In this document: positions 14,972-24,843 of the stretch, piece after piece
How the letters are laid out: each line of letters begins with the position of its first letter
Position numbering within the stretch: the stretch's first letter is position 1
DNA from: Acinetobacter populi
GTDB taxonomy: Bacteria > Pseudomonadota > Gammaproteobacteria > Pseudomonadales > Moraxellaceae
Reading direction: 5' to 3'
Assembly: GCF_002174125.1 (NCBI RefSeq)
Contig: NZ_NEXX01000003.1
Span: 323,749-387,748, forward strand
Length of the DNA stretch: 64,000 nucleotides
The notes under the pieces: generated by a model
What the model saw: only the letters and a program-made list of their open reading frames with translations
What the model was told of the DNA's origin: nothing
Databases searched by the model: none
Translations under genes and position numbers: made by a program

Positions 14972-14999
14972 GTATTACGATTTTCATAAAAAGTAATAC
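14972..14999. promoter_or_regulatory. NikR-type operator C
   Basis: GTATTAC (14972-14978), 14 bases, GTAATAC (14993-14999), with outer ATTTA/TAAAT extensions. Unlike A and B it lies upstream of the sigma-54 element (about -32 to -59), between promoter and likely enhancer sites. Here binding could interfere with, or help, looping by the activator. Confidence 0.78.
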
Positions 15000-15246
15000 T
15001 AAATTGGTGCAAGAAAAATTTTTGCCACGGGAAACTGCACTAAAACTCAGCAAATCGGCAGTGATTCCTTTGATTTTGACCACAAACGAGTAATTTAGAG
15101 TTGGTATAGTTTTTGATATAACAAAGATAGAAAAGTAATTGCCTTAACTAAAATTGTAGAAGAATGGAAGAATTGGTCTATAACAACTGACGCAATCCAT
15201 TATATAGTTATGGCGTAGTTTATTGGCGAAGATTGGAAAGAAACTC
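15000..15246. other. Intergenic region between guanidine unit C and bioB
   Basis: Divergent control region. Candidate activator half-sites for unit C include TTGGTGCAA at about 15003-15011 and CTGCAC near 15034, but no complete NtrC dyad is evident. No coding frame was found. Confidence 0.35.
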
Positions 15247-16233
15247 ATGCAACGTAATGACTGGACAAGACAAGAAATTGAAGCCTTATATCAACAACCT
15301 TTTATGGATTTGTTGTTTGAAGCCCAGCGCCTGCATCGCCAGAATTTCAAAAAAAATACCATTCAGGTCAGTACCCTGCTCTCGATCAAAACCGGCAAAT
15401 GCCCAGAAGATTGTAAATATTGCTCACAATCAGCACGTTATGATTCAAAACTCGAAGCGGAAAAGCGTATTGCAGTAGAAAAAGTCATTCGTGAAGCGAT
15501 TGAAGCAAAGGAATCCGGTTCTTCCCGTTTTTGTATGGGCGCTGCATGGCGTAATCCACATGAACGCGATATGCCTTATGTGCTGGAAATGGTACGTGAA
15601 GTTAAGGCATTGGGTATGGAAACCTGTATGACTCTGGGGATGCTCAATGCCTCACAGGCAGAACGTCTAAAAGATGCCGGACTGGATTATTACAATCATA
15701 ATCTGGATACTTCACGTGAATATTATTCCAATATCATCAGTACCCGAACTTTTGATGACCGACTAGATACCCTAGATCATGTGCGTAATGCTGGTTTAAA
15801 AGTATGTAGTGGCGGGATTGTCGGTTTAGGTGAATCACAACAGGATCGTATCGGCTTACTTTATGAACTTGCCACGCTGCCAGTACATCCGGAATCAGTA
15901 CCGATTAATATGCTGGTACCGATCGAAGGAACACCTTTGGCAAATGTAGAAAAACTTGATGTGATTGAATGGATTCGTACCATTGCCACAGCACGTATTT
16001 TAATGCCAACCAGTTATATCCGTTTGTCTGCGGGACGTGAGTCTTTAAGCGACTCCGATCAAGCACTGGCATTTATGGCAGGTGCAAATTCCATCTTCTC
16101 TGGTGAAAAATTGCTAACCACGCCAAATGCCGGACAAGGTAAAGATCAGGCATTATTTGCCAAACTTGGCCTTGAAGCAGAAAAACCTAAAGTTAGTGTA
16201 CGAGAAACGGCGGTTGATGCGATGGCTGGTTAA
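15247..16233 (+). CDS. bioB: Biotin synthase
   Basis: This 328-residue radical-SAM enzyme inserts sulfur into dethiobiotin, the last step of biotin synthesis. The radical-SAM motif is CPEDCKYC in [15 protein letters not shown], and family blocks include [26 protein letters not shown] and [19 protein letters not shown] chose the ATG at 15247 behind GGAAAGAAACTC. A TTG eight codons upstream is possible but less likely. It stands alone, without other bio genes nearby. The adjacent biotin-dependent carboxylase of the guanidine locus is a plausible but unproven reason for its location. Confidence 0.96.
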   Translation: MQRNDWTRQEIEALYQQPFMDLLFEAQRLHRQNFKKNTIQVSTLLSIKTGKCPEDCKYCSQSARYDSKLEAEKRIAVEKVIREAIEAKESGSSRFCMGAAWRNPHERDMPYVLEMVREVKALGMETCMTLGMLNASQAERLKDAGLDYYNHNLDTSREYYSNIISTRTFDDRLDTLDHVRNAGLKVCSGGIVGLGESQQDRIGLLYELATLPVHPESVPINMLVPIEGTPLANVEKLDVIEWIRTIATARILMPTSYIRLSAGRESLSDSDQALAFMAGANSIFSGEKLLTTPNAGQGKDQALFAKLGLEAEKPKVSVRETAVDAMAG

Positions 16234-16287
16234 TCCAGCCTCGCCCAAGGCCAAAGACTTATTGAAGAACAGCTTCTATAAAAGTGA

Positions 16288-16881
16288 TTATTCCAAAATA
16301 TTTTCAAAATCATAATGGGATGGATACAGCTCCGCCTGATAGAAATTGACCTCACCTTCCGGATAGACATCACTGATCAAAGACGTTAAAACATCAAGCT
16401 GTTCAGCGTTAGCATCACTTAAAATTAAAATAATCTGTTGATCCAATTCTACCGTAATGGCATTGATGCCTTTTTTTAGCAACTCGTCGAGCACGTTTTC
16501 CAGACAAATTGCCCGATAGGTGTCCGGATCAATTTCAGTTTCACCATCCAGATCATCTTCATCATCATGATCGGTTTCGAGTTCCTGCTCATCTTCATCA
16601 CCCGGACCACTCAGGTAATAGGAAATTCTCTGAACGACAGTGGATAAATCAAGATCATATTTATTTGCAATGTCCAGCTGTCCAATATCATCTTCAAGTT
16701 CCCACAGCCAATCCTTGACATGACCACTGGCCACATATTTTTCAGATTCAGGGAATTCTTCCAGCCAGACATTAAACCATGTAGTTAAAGATTCTGTATT
16801 GAGCACTTCGGGAAAATCTTTGGGCGTTAATTTTGGAAAAACATTGATCAGCGCATCACGTAATTGTACTGGTTCGGACAT
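16288..16881 (-). CDS. Conserved acidic protein of unknown function, upstream of prmC
   Basis: This 197-residue soluble protein has an N-terminal half of aromatic helices (TTWFNVWLEEFPESEKYVA, VKDWLWELEDDIGQL), a strongly acidic linker (about residues 92-120, runs of D and E), and a C-terminal half ending YPSHYDFENILE. There is no signal peptide, membrane segment or known catalytic motif. It is the first visible minus-strand gene downstream of prmC, separated from it by about 45 bases, so it could be co-transcribed with prfA-prmC. I do not recognise a family. Confidence 0.8.
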   Translation of the reverse strand: MSEPVQLRDALINVFPKLTPKDFPEVLNTESLTTWFNVWLEEFPESEKYVASGHVKDWLWELEDDIGQLDIANKYDLDLSTVVQRISYYLSGPGDEDEQELETDHDDEDDLDGETEIDPDTYRAICLENVLDELLKKGINAITVELDQQIILILSDANAEQLDVLTSLISDVYPEGEVNFYQAELYPSHYDFENILE

Positions 16882-16924
16882 TGTTCTCTCTCATGTTGTT
16901 ATATTTGCTGTCCATAAGCATAGA

Positions 16925-17737
16925 TCAAAATTGTGCCAGGGTCACCCTGTCATTGCCACCATAGTCCTGAATTGACGTAATATTTTTATAATGATTTTGT
17001 TTAAATCGTGTTTGTACCGCTTGTGCCTGATCAAAACCATGTTCCAGTACCACCCAACCATTGGGTTTGAGCCAATAGCGCGCAGTAGTAATAATATGTT
17101 CCAAATCTGCCAAACCGTGTTGATCTGCCACTAAAGCCCGTTGAGGCTCATGTTGCAGGTTCAGCACATGTGGATCCTGTGGATCGATATATGGTGGATT
17201 CGACACGATTAAATCAAATTTTTGTGCAGTTAAGGCTTGATACCATGCCCCCAAAGCAAATTGTACCCGATCCAAACCATGCCTTATCGCATTTTCTTTG
17301 GCAACGTCCAATGTGGCAGCATAAATATCTGTAGCGGTGATATGCCAGTGTGGCCGTTCAGAAGCCAGAGCCAGTGCAATTGCCCCGGTTCCCGTGCCCA
17401 GATCAACCACATTGGCCTGATAAGGTAAATCCAGATTCAATACGGTTTCAATCAGAATTTCGGTATCCGGACGCGGTACCAGTGTATCTGGTGTGACCTT
17501 TAAATCCAGTGTCCAGAATGGTTGTGTTCCGGTGATATAAGCCAAAGGCTCACCTTTGGCTAGACGCATCAAACCATCAAGATAGGCTTGTTCCTGCTCG
17601 GCAGTTAAGGCTTGCATCATATGCAATTTGAGTTCTAGTGCCGATAATTTTAAAATATGCTCCAATAGCCATGTCGCCTCCTGACGTTCATAGCTATCTG
17701 CTTGTCCTCTTAAGCTTAAGGCTTGTGCAATTTTCAA
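16925..17737 (-). CDS. prmC: Peptide chain release factor N5-glutamine methyltransferase
   Basis: This 270-residue class-I SAM methyltransferase methylates the glutamine of the GGQ loop in release factors. An N-terminal helical bundle is followed by LVPRPDTEILIE, the SAM motif VVDLGTGTGAIALALA and the catalytic NPPY in LIVSNPPYID. It lies 32 bases downstream of prfA, its substrate's gene, an arrangement conserved in many bacteria. Confidence 0.95.
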   Translation of the reverse strand: MKIAQALSLRGQADSYERQEATWLLEHILKLSALELKLHMMQALTAEQEQAYLDGLMRLAKGEPLAYITGTQPFWTLDLKVTPDTLVPRPDTEILIETVLNLDLPYQANVVDLGTGTGAIALALASERPHWHITATDIYAATLDVAKENAIRHGLDRVQFALGAWYQALTAQKFDLIVSNPPYIDPQDPHVLNLQHEPQRALVADQHGLADLEHIITTARYWLKPNGWVVLEHGFDQAQAVQTRFKQNHYKNITSIQDYGGNDRVTLAQF

Positions 17738-17769
17738 AAATAATGTCCAGAAAAAGAGATTTAATTCAA

Positions 17770-18858
17770 TTAACCGCCATTTTCCTGCGCCAGCATCGCC
17801 AATTGATCGGCCTGATATTCACGATGTAAACTATCCAGCAATTCTGTTAAATCACCTTCCATAACAGCATCGAGTTTATACAAGGTTAAGTTGATACGAT
17901 GGTCGGTCATGCGACCTTGCGGATAGTTATAAGTTCGGATACGTTCGGAGCGATCACCGGAACCGACCAGATCACGACGCATTTCAGAAGTTGCATCAGC
18001 CTGTGCCTGACGTTTGGCATTTTCCAGACGAGAAGCCAGTAAAGCCATGGCCTTGGCTTTATTTTTATGCTGTGAACGCTCGTCCTGACATTCCACTACA
18101 GTACCGGTTGGAATATGGGTAATCCGTACCGCAGAATCAGTTTTGTTAATGTGCTGACCACCCGCACCTGAAGCACGATAAGTATCGATACGCAAATCGG
18201 CAGGATTAATCTCCACACTGGTATCAATATCGACTTCCGGTAAAATTGCTACTGTACAGGCCGAGGTATGTACCCGACCCTGTGATTCAGTTGCAGGTAC
18301 ACGCTGTACCCGATGCGCGCCACTTTCAAATTTCAGGCGACCATAGACACCATCACCATCAACCCGACAAATGACTTCCTTATAACCGCCATGTTCGCCT
18401 TCATTTTCGGACAGAATTTCAATACGCCAGCCTTGTGACTCGGCATATTTACTATACATACGAAATAAATCACCGGAAAAAATCGCAGCTTCATCACCAC
18501 CGGTTCCGGCACGAATTTCCAGAAATGCAGCATTGGCATCATTGGGGTCTTTTGGAATCATCAAAATGTTCAAACGCCCTTCCAGTTCTTCTAAGAGCGT
18601 TTTATTACTTTTGATTTCTTCTTGGGCCATTTCCTTAAAATCTGGATCGGCAAGCATTTCTTCTGCGGTGGCAATATCTTGTTCGGCCTGAGTATATTGC
18701 TGCCAGACTTCGGTAATTTCCTGCAAATCACTATGTTCACGGGAGAGTTTACGAAATTTGTTATTATCGGAAATCACTTCGGCATCCGCCAAAAGTGCAG
18801 TTAATTCCTCATAACGATCAGACAATTGATCTAAACGTAAACGTAGTGACTCTTTCAT
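17770..18858 (-). CDS. prfA: Peptide chain release factor 1
   Basis: This 362-residue protein terminates translation at UAA and UAG. It shows the RF1 stop-codon tripeptide PAT in [12 protein letters not shown], the GGQ motif in [14 protein letters not shown], and [20 protein letters not shown]. The length is standard. It is the promoter-proximal gene of the prfA-prmC unit. The start at 18858 is the only one that keeps the full N-terminal helical domain. Confidence 0.96.
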   Translation of the reverse strand: MKESLRLRLDQLSDRYEELTALLADAEVISDNNKFRKLSREHSDLQEITEVWQQYTQAEQDIATAEEMLADPDFKEMAQEEIKSNKTLLEELEGRLNILMIPKDPNDANAAFLEIRAGTGGDEAAIFSGDLFRMYSKYAESQGWRIEILSENEGEHGGYKEVICRVDGDGVYGRLKFESGAHRVQRVPATESQGRVHTSACTVAILPEVDIDTSVEINPADLRIDTYRASGAGGQHINKTDSAVRITHIPTGTVVECQDERSQHKNKAKAMALLASRLENAKRQAQADATSEMRRDLVGSGDRSERIRTYNYPQGRMTDHRINLTLYKLDAVMEGDLTELLDSLHREYQADQLAMLAQENGG

Positions 18859-19196
18859 ATACTGACTTTCTCAATCCATCTTGTTCATGCAATTACAACA
18901 TCACATGAAAACGGTAATTTATAAAATGCCGCATAGTTTACCTATTCTTGTCGATAAATCCTACCTTGATTGCTGATAGCACTAAATTAAACTTTTAAAA
19001 TTGCACTTTAAACTTGCATCACATTTTGATCTTAGAACACAATAAGCATCACTTTGTCATTACAATTGGTAAAATTTCTGCAACACAAGGCTACCCAAAA
19101 AGAGCATTCGATAAAAATCTCTTCATTTTTAGCAACAGGCAGTTTGCTACAGTGCATTCATTGAAAAATTTTGATACATCTTTAGTGGAGATAGAT
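18859..19196. other. Intergenic region upstream of the glycine-zipper gene
   Basis: This should hold the divergent promoters for prfA and the glycine-zipper protein. An open frame extends upstream of 19197, but it has no ribosome-binding site and ordinary non-coding composition. Nothing else recognised. Confidence 0.4.
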
Positions 19197-19658
19197 ATGC
19201 AAACTGCAAAATGGATTTATACCGCCCTGTTCTCGAGTAGCCTGCTGGTTGCAGGCAGTAGTTATGCAGATAGTACCACCCGTGTTGCTGCCGCTGGTGC
19301 ATTAGGCAGTGTCGTCGGTAATGTGGTTGGACAATCGGTAGGTGGTTCTAACGGTGCAACAATTGGTTCGGTTATTGGCGGTGCCGGTGGTGCCGCAGCA
19401 GCAAGTAAAAAATCTACCCGTACCGAATCGGCAATAGGTGCAGGACTAGGCTCAGTCGCTGGTGGTGCCGTCGGTAAAAGCATGAATGGTTCTACCGGTC
19501 AACTGATCGGTGCTGCGCTGGGTGCTGCGGGTGGTGGCGCTTTGGGCAATAAAATTGGTGATGACCGTAATGTCAATCAACGCAGTAACTATAAAAAGGT
19601 AAAATATTCTCCACGTCATAATGACTGGAAAAAAGGTTATCAGAAAAAATATCGCTAA
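19197..19658 (+). CDS. Glycine-zipper outer-membrane-type protein
   Basis: This 153-residue protein starts at 19197 behind GTGGAGATAGAT. A signal peptide (MQTAKWIYTALFSSSLLVAGSS) is followed by repeated glycine-zipper segments: GALGSVVGNVVGQSVGG, IGSVIGGAGGAAAA, IGAGLGSVAGGAVG and LIGAALGAAGGGALGNKIG. The C-terminus is basic (NYKKVKYSPRHNDWKKGYQKKY). Such proteins insert tightly packed helices in membranes. The function is unknown. It is monocistronic, with a terminator just downstream. Confidence 0.85.
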   Translation: MQTAKWIYTALFSSSLLVAGSSYADSTTRVAAAGALGSVVGNVVGQSVGGSNGATIGSVIGGAGGAAAASKKSTRTESAIGAGLGSVAGGAVGKSMNGSTGQLIGAALGAAGGGALGNKIGDDRNVNQRSNYKKVKYSPRHNDWKKGYQKKYR

Positions 19659-19685
19659 GCCTTTTCTGATTCATCATTCAAAGCG

Positions 19686-19727
19686 TAGCCTTATCCTAAA
19701 CTAATATTAGAATAAGGCTATGTTTTC
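19686..19727 (+). terminator. Intrinsic terminator
   Basis: TAGCCTTATCCTAA (19686-19699) pairs with TTAGAATAAGGCTA (19707-19720) with one mismatch. A short T-run follows. Confidence 0.65.
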
Positions 19728-19860
19728 ATCTATTAAAGTATTAAGGATTTTTTGTACTTCGACTGCTATTTTTTCTAAAAAGTGCCTTACAAATCTGTAT
19801 AAAACAGACCGGACAAAACCGCTATAATTTTTTTATGATTTAAATTTCCGGACATTGTCA

Positions 19861-20859
19861 GTGAGCACAATACAGCAGTGTAAATTTTCTATTTTAGAAC
19901 TCGCCCCAATCCATGATCATGGTACTGCACAACAAGCCTTACACCAAGCACTCGATTTGGCACAACATGCCGAAAAATGGGGTTATCATCGTTTCTGGAT
20001 TGCCGAGCATCATAATATGTCCGGTATTGCTAGTTCCGCCACCAGTGTCCTACTAGGTTATCTGGCAGCCAATACCACAACATTACGTTTAGGTTCTGGC
20101 GGTATTATGCTCCCAAATCATGCTCCGCTTGTTGTCGCCGAACAATTTGGTACTTTGGCAACCTTGTACCCCAACCGCATTGATCTAGGTCTGGGCCGTG
20201 CACCGGGTACAGACCCAACCACCATGCGTGCCCTAAGACGAGGTCGTCAGGAAACCGAAGATCAATTTCCGCATGATGTGCTGGAAATTTTAAATTACTT
20301 TGATGATGCCAAACCAAGACAACAAATTGTTGCAACACCCGGAGAAGGTACCCATGTACCGGTATATTTATTGGGTTCAAGTTTATTTAGTGCACAACTG
20401 GCTGCGCGTCTGGGTTTACCCTATGCTTTTGCTTCACATTTTGCCCCACGCATGATGATGCAGGCGATTCAATTGTATCGGGAAAACTTTCAGGCTTCCG
20501 ACGATCTGGAAAAACCATATGTCATTTTAGGAGTGCCCAGTCTGGTTGCGGACAGTGACGAAGAAGCGGAATATCTGGCAACAACCATTTATCAGCGTAT
20601 TTTGGGATTAATTCGTGGACAATCCATCAAATTAAAACCACCGATTGAGTCCATGCATGGATTATGGAATGAAGCAGAAAAAAATACTGTACATAATTTT
20701 CTTGGTGTTGCCAAATTCGGATCACCACATACCGTAAAACAGCAATTGATAGAATTTTTAAATGTCACACAAGCAGATGAATTAATTTTCACCTGCGATG
20801 TTTATGCGCCTGAGGCACGATTACGTAGTTTTGAATTACTTAAACAGCTACAGGATTAA
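19861..20859 (+). CDS. LLM-class flavin-dependent oxidoreductase (luciferase-like)
   Basis: This is a flavin-dependent monooxygenase-like protein of about 332 residues. Landmarks are [46 protein letters not shown] and the [10 protein letters not shown] loop, which place it in the MsnO8/YhbW-like subfamily. I favour the GTG at 19861, whose CCGGA lies 8 bases upstream. A TTG two codons earlier is too close to that site. It is monocistronic. The substrate cannot be deduced. Confidence 0.88.
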   Translation: MSTIQQCKFSILELAPIHDHGTAQQALHQALDLAQHAEKWGYHRFWIAEHHNMSGIASSATSVLLGYLAANTTTLRLGSGGIMLPNHAPLVVAEQFGTLATLYPNRIDLGLGRAPGTDPTTMRALRRGRQETEDQFPHDVLEILNYFDDAKPRQQIVATPGEGTHVPVYLLGSSLFSAQLAARLGLPYAFASHFAPRMMMQAIQLYRENFQASDDLEKPYVILGVPSLVADSDEEAEYLATTIYQRILGLIRGQSIKLKPPIESMHGLWNEAEKNTVHNFLGVAKFGSPHTVKQQLIEFLNVTQADELIFTCDVYAPEARLRSFELLKQLQD

Positions 20860-20889
20860 ACCTGATAAAACCCCTTTTTGCGAAATGGC

Positions 20890-20951
20890 TCAGAATCTTC
20901 GATACTTATTTCAACCTTCATGTATTTCAATCTTAAATAGGAAGATTCTGA
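20890..20951. terminator. Long-loop inverted repeat between convergent genes
   Basis: TCAGAATCTTC (20890-20900) is exactly complementary to GAAGATTCTGA (20941-20951), with a 40-base loop. There is no clear T-run, so the terminator role is tentative. Confidence 0.4.
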
Positions 20952-20975
20952 TGGAATTATTTTGCATTTAAACCA

Positions 20976-21338
20976 CTATCGCAAAGCACCAATATAATGA
21001 TGTGGCACTTGCGCCTTAAACACTTCTTCTTCACTGATTTGATCTTCATTTGATTCGGCTGATGTCGCTGTATCAACCGAGAGATATTCTTGTTGCTGTA
21101 CAGCTTGCTCGTGCTCAGGCTGAATTAAGTTTTTTAAACGCAATGCATAACGCTCTAACTCTGCATCCTGTGTCCCCAATGCAAGATCAATGATATATTG
21201 TGCATAATTATGATTTTCAACCAAATAACTGACATCCATTACTCGACCAGATACACGTCTTAACCGCACATACATTTGTGTGGCAATTGCAAATATATCC
21301 CGGTCAGAACTTAAACTATATTGTACCGAACTATTCAT
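20976..21338 (-). CDS. Conserved hypothetical protein, 120 aa
   Basis: The start at 21338 is preferred because AAGGAAGATATGCTT places the ribosome-binding site 8 bases away. The ATG two codons upstream is too close. The protein is soluble and mostly helical in its first 80 residues (DIFAIATQMYVRLRRVSGRV, YAQYIIDLALGTQDAELERYALRL), then has a Q/E/S-rich tail ending PHHYIGALR. No known domain recognised. It is divergent from rlmKL. Confidence 0.75.
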   Translation of the reverse strand: MNSSVQYSLSSDRDIFAIATQMYVRLRRVSGRVMDVSYLVENHNYAQYIIDLALGTQDAELERYALRLKNLIQPEHEQAVQQQEYLSVDTATSAESNEDQISEEEVFKAQVPHHYIGALR

Positions 21339-21582
21339 AAGCATATCTTCCTTAGCAACTGAACTTCATACGCACCATTTGATTACAAATTTTGATGCGG
21401 CAATCATCGATCAGTAAAACAGCAAAAAAAATGCCAAGTTTTAAAATATCTGCTTATTTATCCAAAACTTGTGATTATCATCACAAAATAAACAGGAATA
21501 AAAAATTAAACAGAGTGTTTCGACTGAAAATACGTTAAACTTTGCCATATTTCGCACCTAATAATTTTGGTTTATTAATTTT

Positions 21583-23787
21583 ATGAATAGCTCTTTGCGT
21601 TTAAACACCTATTGGATTACTTGTGCTGATGGTCTGGAAAACCTGTTACAAGAAGAAATAGAACAGCTTGGTGCAACCATTACCGAACGTAAAATGGGTC
21701 GTTTAATCATTCAGGGTACACTGGAAACAGCTTATCGCATCTGTATGTGGTCACGCCTTGCCTCACGGGTACTTGTGCCTATTTTTCAGCACGAAATTGA
21801 GTATCAGCATGATGCCCGTGATGTCGCCGAAGAATTGTTTGAGGCTGCTGTAAATTTTGACTGGTCACTAATTTTTGCACCACAAAGTACCTTCGCCATT
21901 CGCCTACACACCGAACGTGAAATCCGAGTAAATCCACAGTTTGCCACTTTAAGGGTCAAAGATGGTGTAGTGGATAGCTTTATGGAAAGTCAAGGTCGAC
22001 GTCCAAGCATCGACATTAAACAACCAGAAATCACCCTCTATGTATTGGCAGGTAAGGATGCACATATCTTCTGTCTAGATTTATCTGGTGATAGTTTACA
22101 TAAACGCGGTTATCGCCGTTATATGACCGATGCACCGATTAAGGAAAATCTGGCCGCAGCAATCTTGCAAAAAGCTCAGCTAAAACAGAAACAACACGAT
22201 TTAATTCTTGATCCTATGTGTGGTTCGGGCACATTTATCATCGAAGCATTGATGATTCTGACCGATCGTGCACCGGGTATGGTACGTCGTTTTGGCTTTA
22301 ATGGCTGGCATGGCCACGATCATGATCTGTGGCAAAGTATCAAAAAAGAAGCTGTTGAGCGTCATTATGCAGCACTGGAACAACCATTGCCCAAATTTTA
22401 TGCCTTTGATGCCGACTGGGAAGCTGTAAAAGCCACTCGTCAAAATATCATTGCCGCAGGTTTTGAACGCATTATTGATGATATCCGGATTGAAGAACGG
22501 GTATTGGGAGATTGGCCTGATTTTCAGCTTGAAGAACAGCAAAAAGCCTTTATTGTGACCAATCCACCATATGGTGAACGTCTAGGGGACAAAGCGTCCA
22601 ATCGTGCGTTATATCAGGGTTTATCCCTACTATTACAGGAAACTTTCCCAAATCAGTCTGCTGCCGTTATCGCTGCACAAATTGAACAGGCTGATGTATT
22701 AGCACTTCAACATACCGAAACTTTACGTTTAATGAATGGTAAATTACCCATTTACATTCGTTTCGGAGAAATCAAACCACTCGGTATCAACCAGCCATTT
22801 TTAGCCACATGGCAACCACAAGCTGTTGAAATCGAAGGTGCACAGGACTTTGCCAATCGCTTGCAAAAAAATATGTCCGGCTATAAAAAATGGGCCATCA
22901 AGGACAATATTTATTGCCTACGTTTGTATGATGCCGATCTGCCCGATTTTAATATTGCGGTGGATTTATATGGTGACAAACTGCATGTACAGGAGTATGC
23001 ACCACCTAAAACCATCGATCCAGAAAAAGCCAAAAAACGCTTTAATCTGGCACTCGCAACGCTGCGTGCTGTCACAGGCTTAAGCCGTGAAAATATCTTT
23101 ATCAAAACCCGTGCCCGTCAGGCTGGTAAAACTCAGTACGAAAAACAAAGCAGCGCATCAAAACGCTTTATCGTACGTGAAGGTCAAGCCAAACTTCTGG
23201 TTAATTTGACCGACTATCTGGATACCGGTTTATTCCTTGATCACCGTCAGATTCGTTTACAGATTGCCAAAGAAGCCCGCGGCAAGCACTTTTTAAATCT
23301 GTATAGTTATACCTCCACCGCAAGCGTACATGCGGCTTTGGGTGGTGCTGCCAGTACTACGAGTGTAGACTTGTCTAACACCTATCTGAACTGGTCCAAA
23401 GAAAACTTTGTGTTAAATGGCCTTACTGTTGATCATCCTGATGAGCAACACCAGTTTTTTGAAAGTGATTGTTTTGAATGGCTTAAAGAAGGTCATGAGC
23501 AATATGATCTGATTTTTATTGATCCACCTACTTTCTCGAATTCCAAGAAATTCTACGGTACCTTTGACGTACAGCGTGATCATTTATCCTTATTAAAACG
23601 TGCTATGAATCGTTTAAGCACAGATGGTACCCTGTATTTTTCCAATAACTACCGCGGTTTTGAACTCGATGAAGAAATCGAAGCCATGTATCAGGTGGAA
23701 GAAATCACCCACTGGACCATTGGGCCGGATTATAAACGCAATCAAAAAATCCACCGTGCCTGGAGGATTCGCCATTATCCAGTTTAA
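21583..23787 (+). CDS. rlmL: 23S rRNA (guanine-N2/N7) methyltransferase RlmKL
   Basis: This 734-residue fusion protein has an N-terminal THUMP domain (residues about 45-155) and a first Rossmann methyltransferase with LILDPMCGSGTFIIEAL and TNPPYGER (m2G2445). A second methyltransferase has DTGLFLDHRQIRLQIA, GKHFLNLYSYTSTASVHAA and FIDPPTFSNSKK (m7G2069). Length and order match the gammaproteobacterial fused enzyme. No evident Shine-Dalgarno precedes the ATG. A strong terminator follows. Confidence 0.95.
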   Translation: MNSSLRLNTYWITCADGLENLLQEEIEQLGATITERKMGRLIIQGTLETAYRICMWSRLASRVLVPIFQHEIEYQHDARDVAEELFEAAVNFDWSLIFAPQSTFAIRLHTEREIRVNPQFATLRVKDGVVDSFMESQGRRPSIDIKQPEITLYVLAGKDAHIFCLDLSGDSLHKRGYRRYMTDAPIKENLAAAILQKAQLKQKQHDLILDPMCGSGTFIIEALMILTDRAPGMVRRFGFNGWHGHDHDLWQSIKKEAVERHYAALEQPLPKFYAFDADWEAVKATRQNIIAAGFERIIDDIRIEERVLGDWPDFQLEEQQKAFIVTNPPYGERLGDKASNRALYQGLSLLLQETFPNQSAAVIAAQIEQADVLALQHTETLRLMNGKLPIYIRFGEIKPLGINQPFLATWQPQAVEIEGAQDFANRLQKNMSGYKKWAIKDNIYCLRLYDADLPDFNIAVDLYGDKLHVQEYAPPKTIDPEKAKKRFNLALATLRAVTGLSRENIFIKTRARQAGKTQYEKQSSASKRFIVREGQAKLLVNLTDYLDTGLFLDHRQIRLQIAKEARGKHFLNLYSYTSTASVHAALGGAASTTSVDLSNTYLNWSKENFVLNGLTVDHPDEQHQFFESDCFEWLKEGHEQYDLIFIDPPTFSNSKKFYGTFDVQRDHLSLLKRAMNRLSTDGTLYFSNNYRGFELDEEIEAMYQVEEITHWTIGPDYKRNQKIHRAWRIRHYPV

Positions 23788-23805
23788 TGAGGATTTTGAT
23801 ATAAA

Positions 23806-23841
23806 AATGGGGCGTTGTCATTGCAGCGCCCCTTTTTATTT
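23806..23841. terminator. Bidirectional intrinsic terminator
   Basis: GGGGCGTTG (23809-23817) pairs with CAGCGCCCC (23824-23832) through one wobble. An A-tract precedes and a T-tract follows. It serves rlmL and the convergent racemase gene. Confidence 0.88.
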
Positions 23842-23853
23842 TAAAGTCACTGA

Positions 23854-24552
23854 TTATTTTTGTTCGGGATAATTATAATCGCCCCATTTACTGGTTTTAA
23901 TACCCAAACCATGTAGGGCCTCAATGAGTTTTACCGCAGCCGTTACGCCATCAATCACTGGAATATCAATTTCTGCGGCAACACGTTCGGCAAGTTTTGC
24001 CATACCACCACACCCCAGCACAATCGCCCCAATCCCGTCTTGCTGTTTTGCTGCAAGGCAATTTTCCAGCAACTTTTGATAGGTTGCCTGTTCATTATTT
24101 TCCAGATCGAGAACGGGCAAATCAATACAGCGAATCTGTGCGCATTTATGGGCAAAACCATATTGGTGCAATAAATGTTCCGCAATAATTTTAGTACGAC
24201 TTAAAGTAGTTACAATCGAAAATTTGGTCGCAATCAGCGTTGCCATATGAAAAGCCGCCTCCGCAATACCAATCACAGGTGCATCAGCCACTTCCCGCGC
24301 AGCATGTAACGCCGGATCACCAAAACAGGCAATCACATGACCGTCTACACCCTGCTCTCGACCTTGTTGTACCAGTTTTAATACACCAATGGCAGAAATG
24401 GCTTCATCATAATGACCTTCAATAGAAGGCACACCCTCTTCCGGAGAAACCGCAATAATTTCGGTATTCGCTACCGCAACTTTGTTGGCACTTTCTCCAA
24501 TTGAAACGGTCATTTCTAAAGACGTATTGGGATTAATAACTTGTATACGCAT
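23854..24552 (-). CDS. Asp/Glu/hydantoin racemase family protein
   Basis: This 232-residue two-domain racemase starts MRIQVINPNTSLEMT. The first catalytic cysteine is in VIACFGDPALHAARE and the second in AIVLGCGGMAKLA, the cofactor-independent 1,1-proton-transfer arrangement. Hydantoin and allantoin racemases share this NPNTS start. It follows the NCS1 transporter gene by about 290 bases on the same strand, and porin and GntR genes lie beyond, suggesting uptake and racemisation of a hydantoin- or allantoin-like ureide. No hydantoinase is in view, so the pathway is incomplete here. Confidence 0.88.
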   Translation of the reverse strand: MRIQVINPNTSLEMTVSIGESANKVAVANTEIIAVSPEEGVPSIEGHYDEAISAIGVLKLVQQGREQGVDGHVIACFGDPALHAAREVADAPVIGIAEAAFHMATLIATKFSIVTTLSRTKIIAEHLLHQYGFAHKCAQIRCIDLPVLDLENNEQATYQKLLENCLAAKQQDGIGAIVLGCGGMAKLAERVAAEIDIPVIDGVTAAVKLIEALHGLGIKTSKWGDYNYPEQK

Positions 24553-24843
24553 ATCTAACCTTTCTACCCATAATTCATAGCCTAAAATACATAAAACATT
24601 TTTATTTCAGGTTGTGCCTTGGTCTGTGCAGGAAAATCCAGCAACAGAACCAACCCGATACTTTTGTTCAATAACCGTCAAAATAGATGTGCACTGATCA
24701 AATAAAAACTTGCAATCATTGCTTATTTTACCCGATCTGGCACTACTTCCATACTCTACACAATGTGCTAATGTCTCTGCTTAAAACTTAAACCCGTCAC
24801 AAAACACAATATTTGCAACGGGCATCATCAACTCAATTTTGCA
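24553..24843. other. Gap between racemase and transporter genes
   Basis: 291 bases without a gene. ATAGATGTGCACTGAT (about 24682-24697) partly resembles the core of the 32-bp palindrome at 27504 and may be a weak operator. Otherwise nothing recognised. Confidence 0.3.

Noticed and set aside
15000..15060. Full NtrC binding site upstream of unit C
   Set aside because: Only half-sites (TTGGTGCAA, CTGCAC) with irregular spacing could be seen. Not enough to call.
16223..16239. Hairpin GGCTGG-TTAAT-CCAGCC at the bioB stop codon as terminator
   Set aside because: No T-run follows, so it is not called as a feature.
19014..19196. Longer start for the glycine-zipper protein
   Set aside because: It would bury the signal peptide. 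The ATG at 19197 has a ribosome-binding site directly before a typical signal sequence.
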